A DNA stretch of 64,000 bases from the NCBI RefSeq assembly GCF_000687475.1, contig NC_057318.1:2542001-2606000 (forward strand), in the 5' to 3' direction. The DNA is from Ustilaginoidea virens (Eukaryota > Ascomycota > Sordariomycetes > Hypocreales > Clavicipitaceae). This document shows, piece after piece, positions 23,401 through 33,960 of this stretch (position 1 is its first letter; each line of letters starts with the position of its first letter). The position numbers and the translations under genes were made by a program. The notes beneath the pieces were generated by a model. That model worked only from the letters and a program-made list of their open reading frames with translations, did not search any database and had not been told where the DNA came from.

Positions 23401-26215
23401 AAGGATATCGTTCCTATTAATCTAGCGAATTTCGTAGATTTTCTAGCGCTTGTATGACTATCGCAAGGCTATAATATCTATTATAAGCCTCTTCTCTTTC
23501 GTAGTGCCTAGCTTAACTAGGCATTTGTATAATAAAAAAGAATCTATATATACAACGGTAGGGATCTTCAGCAATCCCAGCCTGCTGGTAATTATATTAA
23601 GGGTCGTGCCTATCGCATATGCAATATCGACCCCTTGCACTATACTATACAGCTCTGAAGCGAGTGTGCTATGCATTATATGCTTACTCTTTATAAAGCT
23701 ATAAGTAACGATATTACTAGTAAGCAGGAAGGCATTATCCGTAGGGTTATTATCTTTTTTATTCCCTAGCATAATGATATAGCTAATCTAGGAGCTTAAA
23801 TCTTTATTATTGGCAAAGGATCCGTCGATAAATATAAAGAGTTTGACTATAGTAAGGGCCAGATTAATATACCGTAAGCCACAACCCTAGTTATCGCGCT
23901 ACTATTAAAGGCGCTTATTTAACCTCACGATATTATTAGGGTCAGGTTGCTAGTATTATGCTGTAATAAATAGATTAAAAGACGCCTCGGGCTAGCAAAC
24001 TATAGCTATATAAGCACCGCAAGCGTATTACTCGATATATTTACGCTAGGCTATAGGCGTATTCTTATTGATAGTTATAATCTTCTTGCTTTAACCTTTC
24101 TAGCATAATATTATCGTGCTGTTAGTCTTATTAACTGTGAGGATATATCCGTTAAATATTAAAGGTACGGTTAGTGATAGCCTCGTCTTAGGCTTGGCAT
24201 TAAAGCCTGCCTTAGTGAGCTCTAATTCTTCCTATTGGAAGAAGGCATTATTATTTAGGCCGAGGGTATTATCAGTCTGCATGCCTATAATGCCAAAGTA
24301 TATGGCATCGCTAGTATCGTCGGATATCAATAAATAGGGGTCATAGGTTGAAGTAGTTATGCCTAACTTCTCACGATAGTGCCAGAAGTATATCGCCCAC
24401 TAGTAGGTGCCTGCCTTAGCTATTCCGTATAGTGGCTTTACCACTTCTATAATCGTATTATCGGGGTATTAATACGCTATCTGCTTAGGTAGCTTAGCGA
24501 TAATCGATCTATTAAGGGTGGTTAATGACTGCATATAAGCTTACGTAATATCCTATATCTAAAAAAATAGGCCGTAAAAGCGTTACAATAAGGGGGCTAT
24601 TAATATTAGTAACCATTAACTAGCATGTTGGATTATAGGGGACTAAATTAATATCAATCGCTTCTTATTATCACTATGCCCTTATATAATAAGCCTAGAC
24701 TTCTTATATAGGGTATTTGTGCCTTTGTTTTTGATTTCTCGTACTATACGTGAGTTGAATAGGCGCTAGGTGCTATATTGACCGATATTAAAGGTAATAA
24801 ATCTGAATATATTGCGGGCTTATAACGTTTTAATCTCTATACGATTAGACTACTCGAAAGGGGCTCTAGGGGTTATAATCTTCCCTTCCCGGCGTAATTA
24901 GCTAGTAAGCTATAGGTCGGCTTACTCTTTCGCGGTTAGGAAAGAGGTATTAATAATAGTATTAGAAGCGATAGTATTAATAAAAGCCTTTTTTTAGTCT
25001 TTATTGATTATAACGTTGAATACCACCTTTACTAGTAATAGTAATAGTGATACTGGCCGTAACGCCGGTATCCTAGCTGGGTTAGGGTTAGGGATTGGCA
25101 ATAATAATATCTCGGCTATAGGTAATCTATTAAGGGTTAGCAATAATATTGCAGCTATAGGTCTCGTTGATAATGTCTCGACTGTAGGTATTATCGATAA
25201 TATTGCGACTATAGGTATTATTGCGGCTAGAGGTACGGCTGTAGCTAGTATTTTGACTTCTAGCCTGCTGGGGCGGGCCGGGCCTTCGGTATAGATAATA
25301 TTTTTAGGATTATTAGCAGCGGGATTGCTATTAAGGTTATAGTTATAAGGCTTAACGACCGTTAACTGGAACTTAACCGGGCTATATGGCATCTATATAA
25401 TATAGGTCTTACCATCGAGGCTGATTAGCCAGTACGGCCTATACTATCCACCTTTTTCTTTTTATACCTATATATCTAACTATAGGGGTAGTCGGTAGAT
25501 AGGCCGTATATCTAGGCCATTCCGTTAGGCAAAGGCATTACGAATTTATCGCTTAGCAAGGCATTTCCTAGCTTTATTAGTAGCCTTTCGTAATGTTAAA
25601 GCGCATTATAATATTAATAGGCTAGGGGGTGAGTCATCCGTAAGTCGGGGATACGCCCTAAAGACTAGTAATATAGGTACTAGGCCGTTAGGCCTAGTAG
25701 AATCATTAACGGCTTTAATAGCTAGCTATAATTTCTGTTCCTTTATTAATAGATCGCCTACTTCTTCATTAATAATAGTATAGGCTCTGCGTAATAGGGC
25801 GTAATATCTCTCAACTTTGCTAATACTATAATAGGCTTCGATAGGAATTTTATCCATATTAATAGATAGAAGCCGGGCATTATAATAGAATTTAGCGGAA
25901 GTAAAGTTTAGTCTGGTATTATAGACTATCTAATCTAGTGGGCTAAAATAAGTATTAATCTAGTATTCCTTAAGAGTATTCTAAATATCTTAGGCCTTCT
26001 GTCTTTAAGGGTTAAGGAACATAGCTGCCTAGAAGCTTATTGCGGTATCTATAATATATAATACCGGCCGATTATTAATATAAAGGATATCTACGATTAT
26101 CTTATAGTTAAATTAGCAATTATCTTTTAGTGTGAATTTGAATCGGCTAAGTGCTTTTGCATTCATCTGGCATTAATAGCATATATAGGTAATCCTTTCG
26201 ATAATATTATAGTTA

Positions 26216-26220
26216 ATATC
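26216..26220. repeat. Gyp-3 target-site duplication, left copy
   Basis: atatc is repeated at 41368-41372. Removing Gyp-3 and one copy rejoins the Copia-B integrase in frame. Confidence 0.92.
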
Positions 26221-26462
26221 TGTAAAGGACTGGCCCTAGGGCTACTGCGAATAGGCGTCGAATGAATATATTAAATAGACTAAGGAGGAAAGAGAGAGGG
26301 CCCGAATAAGGGCCTCTAAATAGCCTATTTATGCCTATATATAGCACGGGCCGAGTCCTTAACGAGCCTTTATAACCCTATACCGATACTCCTAAGGCTA
26401 GTCGCGGGCGCAGCCCGAGTGCTAGCTATATTGTGGCGCGGGCATAGCCTAAGCCCGTAATA
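26221..26462 (-). repeat. Gyp-3 3' LTR
   Basis: The 242-bp LTR runs from TGTAAAGGACTGG to CCCGTAATA. It is the same length as its partner at 41126-41367 and 11 bp shorter than the Gyp-1 type. Confidence 0.92.
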
Positions 26463-26849
26463 TACCCCCCTTCTCCGCCTTAGAGTCGGAAAAATCGCCT
26501 TCCATTATCAATCAATCCTCCGCTAGGGACCAATCATATTGCTGATTACTATATCGCAATATCCTCAAATCCGTATATAGGCTAATTGCTAGGTATAGGA
26601 AGGATTCGTCTATAACTATAGCGGATATAGCTATATAATTAATAAGAGTCGTATAGTTATTAATTAGGAATAGTATAGTAGAAGCGTATAGAAGTTTATT
26701 ATCGTGCCGCTAGCTAAAGGTTAACCGATATAGCTAGGAACGTTATGAAAAAATTTTCGCTAGCTACCGGCTAGAAATCTCCCTATAGTCTTTATTTTTC
26801 CTTATTGGGGCTCTTTTCCTTCTTCCCTTCTTCTTATTAAGGCTATTAA

Positions 26850-28080
26850 TAAGTATTAAAGGTCCCTATCGTTATAAGTTTTATCCTATATTAAGCCTAT
26901 ATTATATACTAATCGGTTAAAGTATTATTTCTATCCTGCTTATATTAGTATTCCTTACTGAATTCTATTTCTATTGCAACTAGCTGCTAACTCTTTTTGT
27001 AGTAAGATCTGGTCTAGCCTATCGTAAAGCCTATTAGTAAGTCTTAAGTCCCTACCTCTATCGCAAGTATCTTATACTGACCCTATTTAGAGCCCAAATA
27101 TATCCTTATCTGCTGCTAAAAGTGCCCCTATTAGGGAGGGATTAAGCCCTATTTATCCCTAGAAGCTATATTATACTGCTAGCGACTATCTTTTAGAGGG
27201 GGATTCTTCGGATAAGGAGTATTAGTATATAAAAGACAAAGAGTTTCTATGCGATAGATGCACTAAGTATATATAATCGACTGGAGAATTGCCTATATAT
27301 AAGTATTATAGAAGAGCTAAGGGGTATAAGAGTTGCACTAATTCTTATATATCTTACGTATAACTTAATTAGTATCTCGCGGGGAACCCTATACTATAAT
27401 GCATTTTACGCAGCTAGATTAAAGCAGTAAAGGAGGGGAGGGCTATTATAGAGCCTGCTCGTCCTAAGATAGATATATAGAAAGCATATATTACTATCCT
27501 CATCCCTAAGTTTTAGGCTTTAAATAATTAATAGCGTTATGCTTTTACTGCCGAGTAGGTAGCCCCTAGTGCCCTACATTTAGCGTTTAGGCTAAGAGAT
27601 GCTATTAGTATGGTTTCTACCGTATCTATAGCGTTAATGCCCTTACGGCACTAGGCTAGGTCTATTATAGATCTTACTCTTATTCTAAATATTATAAGGG
27701 AGATATAAATAGAAGCCTGGGAATATTATACTAAGATAGAATAGTACTAGGTTAGAGCTTAATATCCCTAATTGCCTTTGCCTTTATCTTGGCCCGCCCT
27801 CCCCGCGTATTATATAAAAGGGGAATTATTATACGATTAGGGCGGCTAGTATTATATAGAGGCTTTGCCGCCGTTAGCGTAAGGTTATTTAATATAACCC
27901 CTATAGTAGTAGGCAGATCCCGCTTTATAGCCCCCTATGCCTTTGCCGTCTTTATTATAGCTGTTACTATAGATACTATATCGTCTAGCCCTATTTCGTT
28001 AAAGGGTCTTATTATCTTTTAGTATGCCCCTGCTGTATTTGCCTTATAGTATCCTATAGACTCTATTATATTATAGATAT
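26850..28080 (+). pseudogene. Gyp antisense ORF, best-preserved copy
   Basis: This block is opposite to gag-pol. The frame through 27215-27260 reads SSDKEY, then KEFLCDRCTKYI, a CxxC pair, followed by LPIYKYYRRAKGYKSCTN. Other copies show Tyr at several positions where Cys would come from TGC or TGT before RIP. Later parts include AFRLRDAIS at about 27585 and IALMPLRH. A Cys-rich metal-binding protein is a reasonable guess, but no family was recognised. The open frame at 27789-28022 is in another register. Confidence 0.55.
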
Positions 28081-28339
28081 ATAGGGAATTATCCCTATCT
28101 AATATACAGCCTATATATATGCTTTACCCTATAAGGACCCCTACTACTATTAGCTTATATGCCGCTATAAGAATAGGAAGAGGCTTAAGGAGATAAAAAG
28201 TAGCCCTAAAAAGGGGTATATTAGGGTTAAGCCTATATCGGCCCCGGTTTGGTTTATTATATTATATATATATATTTTTTTTTTAGGCGTGTTTTTATTA
28301 TTTTATTTTATTTTTTATAGTAGTAAGCATTTAGTATTA

Positions 28340-30853
28340 TTTACCGGTTTAATAGACCCTATTTTAGGACCTAACTAAGCCTATCGTAAGTCCTAATATC
28401 CCCCTATTTAGCTTTAAATATTTCTTATATAATAGTATCCTTAAAGTTTTTTAGGGGTTCCTATATCGGTAAATCGTACCCTTTCTACTTTATAAGTATA
28501 TTATATTTTTATCTTTAACCCTATATATTCTTTGCCGTAAGTATCTCCTTAACCTTATATTTTTTATATAGGTTTATAGAGTCTTAGGGGAGGATAAATA
28601 AGGGCCTAGGTTATATATCGGTTATTACCTAACTAAGTAGCGGATTAAAAGCGGCCTATTCGATTAAGTTAATATAGAAAACTAAATAGATACCTTATAA
28701 GATATTAAACTAGATATTAAGCGGTAATAGGATGGTAATAATAGTATATTTAATAGAGACCTAATTGAGCTTTTTATATAGGCGGTTTATTTTAATATTC
28801 TAGAGATTTAACTATACTTAATCGCCGACCTAAAAGCGTTTGGCCGGGCGTTATAAACGGTTAGTAATATCTTACTATTATTACTATGCGAAGGCGATAG
28901 TAGCTTAGGCTAATTTTTATCCCTCTTTAAGGTTATTAAGAAAAAGAGCTATATGCCCTTTTAAGGTAATTAAGCTTAAGGTTACCTCTAGGGGTAAAGC
29001 AATAATTAGAATATTAAACCTATTAAGCAGCTAGTTTAGGCTAAACCCAATAATAGATAATATCTAATTATTTAATGCGAATTAATATACCGCGAGATAG
29101 TTTAGCTAATTATACTAATTAAAGGAAACTATAATATAGAGGACCGCCTATACCTTTTAGTTTATTCGCTTTATACTGCTATCGGTTTAGGGATAGTATA
29201 CTATAGAAAGAAATTGCTCGGTCCTAGCTAATTTATAAAGTATAGACTAAAATTAGCCTATTTAATCCAAACCTTAATTACTAATAATCTCCTTAGGAAA
29301 ATTATAAAAGCGCTATTAGTACTATTAGAACCGCTCTATATAGTCTTTTGCTTTTATTAAGTATATAGCTTCTAGCTAGATATATTTTAATAGGCAGTCT
29401 ATTATTACTATAAGGAATTGCGGGTCGGATATATTATAGGCAGGAAGGTTAGTTATAAAGTCGATTAATATCTATAACTAGAAGCGGTCTGCAATTAGTA
29501 GCAGTTATAGTAAGCCTTGGCGTAATTAATAGCTCTTATATACCTTATAGCATCGGCAATTCTAAATATATCTTGCTACTTTAGACGATATATTATTAAA
29601 GTAATAATCTCATCGTAATAATTAGAAAGTAGTATTTTTCCTTAAGTAGCCTATAATAGGTGAGTTATAGTAACGTTAGATTACCATAATAGTTAGGGGC
29701 TTAAACGATAGGAGCTATACCTATACCTAGTAAAGGAGTATACTATATGCATTTAGGGTATAATTAGTAATTTATTCTTATATTGCTGCTTCTATTAGTA
29801 ATTATTATTCCCTATTTGCGATTACCGTCTATCGGGCCCGATATATATTATCTTTAGATATCGTTTAGTTTTAAATAGTTTAAAGGTAGGAGTCGGCGAA
29901 AATATATAAACTATAGGGTAGGGTGGTCTTTAGGGCTAAAGTTGGTATCTTCTTGCTTTCTATTTTATCTGTATTAAAAGCTAAAATAAATAGCGGTTTT
30001 AAAATCTAGCTGATTTATAGCTCCGCCCTATCTGCCTTTTATTCCTATTAAAAAAGTATATTAAGGCATTAGGCTTATAATCTAGGCCTATACTAAAGAT
30101 AGAAATTAAAGAGTATTAAAGTCTTAGCCTATTAGGCTTATCGCTTAAATATTTCTTATAGCCAGGCGAAATACTTTAGGTTCTTATAGTTAGTAAAGAT
30201 AGTAAAAGGGGAGGCTATTAAGTAGAGTTTTACTAATTATACCTTAAGGCAAGAGATAACGGTAAAGAGTTCCTTATTGTATATAATATAGTTTTATTCT
30301 ATATCTAATAAGTAAGTAGAATAGTATATAATAGGGTAGAGTATATTATCTTCTCCGATCTATAATAGATAGCTATTAAATACTATATTAGAGCTATCTA
30401 CCTTAAGGACTATTTCTTTATTAGGGTCCTATTAGGCGAGAACTAGAGACGATATAAAATACTACTTAAGCGCTTAGAATACCACTTCTTCTTCGTCTAA
30501 TTATTAGAATAAGACCCCTTTCTGTATTAATTTAACTAAAAAGTTAATAAGGCGGGAGAAGTCTAAGATAAAATCGCGGTAAAAGTTAGTAAAACTAAGG
30601 AAATTACGAATGCCTTTTAATTTTATAGGTGCTTCTTAGTTTTAAATAGCTTTAATCTTTTTAGGGTCTAAATGGATTTCCTTTCCGGCCGTCACAATAT
30701 ATTTTAGGTATTAAACCTCTTTTACTGCGAAGTTATATTTATTAAGATCTAAATTTAAGCCGGCCTTTTGCAATCGTTAAAGGACTTCTTTAATGCACCC
30801 TATATAATCTGCCTTTAATCCCCTAGTATAAATTAAAATATTATTAAGGTAGG
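28340..30853 (-). pseudogene. Gyp-3 RT (part), RNase H, integrase, chromodomain
   Basis: This is collinear with Gyp-1 8040-10057 and 16741-17230: chromodomain at about 28370-28500, integrase at about 28740-29560, RNase H at about 29830-30400, RT from about 30420. The RT box near 30836-30850 reads YLNN. The miniature element interrupts RT just after this box (gaggtagg in Gyp-1 is the empty site). Confidence 0.82.
30849..30853. repeat. Target-site duplication of miniature element, left copy
   Basis: gtagg is repeated at 31822-31826. Gyp-1 near 17232 shows the empty site gaggtaggtagttataaa. Confidence 0.88.
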
Positions 30854-30938
30854 TGTCAAGGATTCGGGCTACGCCCGTCTCATACTACGAAAGACAAGCT
30901 CACAGTAAGTGCGTACGGCTAGTGTGATATAGGTGTCA

Positions 30939-30969
30939 ATTGTACCAAGTCAAAGTAACTTGGTACAAT
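30939..30969. other. Hairpin in miniature-element LTR containing self-primer complement
   Basis: attgtaccaagt and acttggtacaat form 12-bp inverted arms. The right arm GTAACTTGGTACAA (30955-30968) is also perfectly complementary to the 14 bases starting one base after the LTR. Confidence 0.75.
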
Positions 30970-30984
30970 ATATACTCTTTTGTC

Positions 30985-31000
30985 TAGTCTAACGGTTAGG
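30985..31000 (+). promoter_or_regulatory. tRNA-like A box in miniature element
   Basis: TAGTCTAACGGTTAGG matches the D-arm/A-box form of fungal tRNAs. The third copy keeps it (31735-31750); the second copy is altered. With the B box at 31098 it could form an internal RNA polymerase III promoter, with unusually wide spacing (about 100 bp). Confidence 0.5.
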
Positions 31001-31072
31001 CAGAAGAGTAGGTTTTTACCTGGCGATATGCGCGGCACCCGCTTAGGGCCCAATTGGGCCACATCGTTACAT

Positions 31073-31086
31073 TTGTACCAAGTTAC
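31073..31086 (+). other. Self-primer binding site of the miniature element
   Basis: TTGTACCAAGTTAC starts one base after the first terminal repeat and is the exact complement of GTAACTTGGTACAA in that repeat. This repeats the layout of the Gyp site. Confidence 0.65.
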
Positions 31087-31097
31087 CCAAGGTCACA

Positions 31098-31108
31098 GGT
31101 TCGAATCC
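31098..31108 (+). promoter_or_regulatory. tRNA-like B box / T arm
   Basis: GGTTCGAATCC is a perfect B-box and T-loop sequence. In the second unit (31466-31476) it sits in a full T arm, acagg-ttcgaat-cctgt. No complete cloverleaf can be drawn: a matching acceptor and anticodon arm are missing, so I do not call a tRNA gene. Confidence 0.6.
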
Positions 31109-31826
31109 CGCATGTGGTGCTCTTCACCTGGGCTTATAGAGGACATGCTACTAGCCTCTGGGGGGTGTATAGTATCATATGGTTGGCGCCAGCCGTATAA
31201 GCTTAAAGGGCCTGCGGAGAGGGGAGCTGTGTCAAGGATTCGGGCTACGCCCGTCTCTATACTAAAGGCAAGCTCACAGTAAATGCGCGCGGCTAGTGTG
31301 ATATAGGTGTCAATTGTACCAAGTCAAAGTAACTTGGTACAATACGTACTCTTTTGGCCGTATAGTCAAGAGGGTAGGTTTTTTACCTGGCGATGTGCGC
31401 AGACACCCGCTTAGGGCCCAATTGGGCCACATCGTTACATTTGTACCAAGTTACCCAAGGTCACAGGTTCGAATCCTGTATGCGATGCGCGGGCTCTTCA
31501 TCTGGGCTTACAGAGGACGTGCTACTAGCCTCTGGGGGGTGTGTGGTATCATATGGTTGGCGCCAGCCGCACGAGCTTAAAGGGCCTGCGGAGAGGGGAG
31601 CTATATCAAGGATTCGGGCTACGCCCGTCTCATACTACTAAAGACAAGCTCACAGTAAGTGCGTGCGGCTAGTGTGATATAGGTGTCAATTGTACTAAGT
31701 CAAAGTAACTTGGTATAATACGTACTCTTTTATCTGGTCTAACGGTCAGGCAGAAGAGTAGGTTTTTACCTGGCGATATGCGCGGCACCCGCTTAGGGCC
31801 CAATTGGGCCACATCGTTATAGTAGG

Positions 31827-32313
31827 CAGTTATAAAGTCTCCTAGTATATTCCCTAAGGCCCTATTAATATATCTTTAAAAGGTCGTAAAGGCCCTAATT
31901 AGACTAAATAGCATAATAAGCTATTTAAATAGTCTAAATTATATACGGAATACAGTTAAGTATTTATCGCCCTCTATAATATATATCTTATAGAATGCTA
32001 TGCGTATATCGACCTTAGTAAATTATTTCGCTTAGGAGAGGGATCGTAAGGTCTCTTTAATTAAAGGGAGGGGGTATTAGTCTTAGACTGTAATCTTATT
32101 GAGGGCCTAATAGTCGATATAAAACTGCTATCTGCTATTCCCCTTTTTAGCTAGTAGGATTAATACTACTGCTAATAAAAAGCTTATTTAGATCTATCCT
32201 TTATCTATTAGGTTAGTTACTTATCTCTAAACCTTAAGTAATTAGTCTTATAGTATATTATATAATAGGCCCTAAGGTAAGTCTAATTAGCTTTTATTTA
32301 TAGTCTTTTTAAA
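31827..32313 (-). pseudogene. Gyp-3 RT, segment between miniature element and LINE-2
   Basis: The sequence continues the RT of 28340-30853 after the gtagg duplication and matches 17240-17730 of Gyp-1. It includes the AFYKI-type block near 31960-32000 on the minus strand. LINE-2 cuts it at 32326. Confidence 0.82.
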
Positions 32314-32326
32314 TCGGATATAATAG
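32314..32326. repeat. LINE-2 target-site duplication, left copy
   Basis: tcggatataatag is repeated exactly at 39150-39162. Gyp-1 near 17725 has the empty site ccggatataatagtc. Confidence 0.92.
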
Positions 32327-32479
32327 ATCAAAAAAAAAAGTTTTCGCGATTTCGCCCGCACCTCGGTACCGGCGCGAATACACCCCTAAAACAGTCAAAA
32401 AGTTGCTAGATTAATCCCTCACCTCGTCTTACCCTATCCGCTGATAGCGCATCGGCACTAGGAGGAAGGCGCGGTCGAG

Positions 32480-33960
32480 GCGGTGGAAATTATAGACTTA
32501 GATGGAGGAAATAAGGGTAGACTTAAGTCGAGCTATTATAACTACTATATCACTATTGCTAACGATAATTATAGACGAATTAGCAGTAATATCGTATAAA
32601 CTAATATAGAAACCTAAGAAGAAACCGAATTACTTAAATAGTATTACTAAAAGATCGCAGATTACATCCCGATAGCTATACTAGGAAATATATAGAATGC
32701 TATTACTAGCCTAATCGATAGTATTAAATATATTAACCGAATTAATCCCGCCCTAAACCCGAACTCGAACCTTATTACGACTAATAATCTAGAAAAAGTA
32801 GTAGAAAGCGCTATAAAAAAAGCTTTTGCCTTAAAGACCCCCTCTAGAACGACCTAGGCTAGTATCGCTATTAAAAGCATACTAACGACTATACCACCTA
32901 GACCGACTACCTTACCTATACCGCTAAGAATCTACTATAAAATAATAATTAAAGGAGATAGTATTGCTAAGAACCTATGATAGAGAACCCCCATCGAGAT
33001 TATAAAAGTAGTAAATACTACTATTAGAGGTATTAACACTATTGCTATTTGCCGACTTTATAGCAGAGATATAGTCGTTACCTTTACAGAAGCTATATCC
33101 CGTTTTACTATAAAAACTACCTAGATCCCCCTTATATTCGGTATAAAAGCCGCACTAAATATCCGCACTTTTAGTATTATTATTAAAGGATTCCCTATCC
33201 GATTCTCTAAAAATATCCCTATTAAAGATATTAAACTAAATTTAGCCTAAGCTAATGGCCCTGGCATTAGTAGAGTCGCTATAAGGAAATCCCGCGAAGA
33301 AGTAATAAAAGCCCCCCTAATTATTAAAGTAATTAATATAAAAGTAATAAACCGACTCTATAAGACTAAAATTATCTATTAAGTAGAAATCTTTAAGGCT
33401 AAACTATATGATAAAACTATCTACTTAAGATAGTATTACTAATACTTTAAATTCGGATATATTGCAAATTATTATATAAAGACCCCTCGATGCGGATAAT
33501 ATAGCGCAAAAAGATACCCTAATAGAGATAAAGACTACCTTAATATTATTAGTAATAAAAGAGAGTACTACTTTAACTATTAGGAACCCTATTTAGCTTA
33601 ATTTTAATTCTGCCTTATAGCGAATAGGCAATAGGATATCGCAAGATAGGCTTATAGCACTAAATTAATATAGTTTGTAAATATCGGTACCTTATTAATA
33701 CCTTCCCCCCCTATCCTAGAGGATAAAGGCTATAGACGCTTTACTAATAACTCCCTAAAAGAGGACTTTTTAAGAAAATAAATCGGCAGATTATATAAAA
33801 AAAGCTCTATTGCCTTTAAGAGGACTAATAGTAATAGTAATATCGCCGCATTCTTCTAACCTAATTTATCTAAGCCTACTGCTATTAATATACCGAGAGC
33901 CCTAACCCCTTAGCCCTAATACTAATAATAGAGGTACTATATTAGAATATATAAAAGAAA
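32480..33960 (+). pseudogene. LINE-2 ORF1, Gag-like
   Basis: It is collinear with ORF1 of LINE-1. The zinc-knuckle remnant FGYIANYYIKTPRCG at about 33455-33500 keeps one Cys; the others read Tyr or stop. RIP stops are frequent. Confidence 0.68.

Larger units (their letters stand above)
23001..26220 (-). pseudogene. Copia-B pol 3' half: integrase, RT, RNase H
   Basis: The minus frame at 23458-23772 is a partly open RNase H with HSTLASELYSIVQGVDIAYA and LVKLGTTKEKRLIIDI, as in fungal copia elements. RT is at about 23800-24960. The box near 24241-24300 reads GMQTDNTL, a form of the QTDDTL motif of a fungal copia lineage, with the second Asp now Asn. A Pro/Ile-rich integrase-RT linker is open at 24994-25392. 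The integrase core with RFKFTLKDN is at about 25440-26220. Stops occur in all parts. Confidence 0.82.
30854..31821 (+). mobile_element. Tandem miniature LTR element (TRIM-like), LTR-int-LTR-int-LTR
   Basis: Three terminal repeats (30854-31071, 31230-31439, 31604-31821; 218, 210 and 218 bp) alternate with two coding-free internal parts (31072-31229 and 31440-31603). The outer ends are TGTCAAGG and CGTTATA (CGTTACA in the inner copies) with a 5-bp duplication gtagg. A purine-rich gagaggggagc precedes the second and third repeats. It has no gag or pol, so it must have been moved by another element's enzymes. The open frames at 30980-31641 come from its RIP-poor sequence and do not look like protein genes. 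Confidence 0.82.

Noticed and set aside
24994..25392. 132-aa open frame as a separate gene
   Set aside because: It is the linker between integrase and RT of Copia-B, in line with pol; the overlapping plus frame at 25004 is its shadow.
31021..31118. Possible tRNA gene with long intron
   Set aside because: Only T arm and A box fit; no acceptor stem, anticodon arm or spacing consistent with a tRNA in both units.
30980..31641. Three open frames with similar protein text (82-100 aa)
   Set aside because: They cover LTRs and primer site of the miniature element; repeated units and normal dinucleotides explain the openness and similarity.
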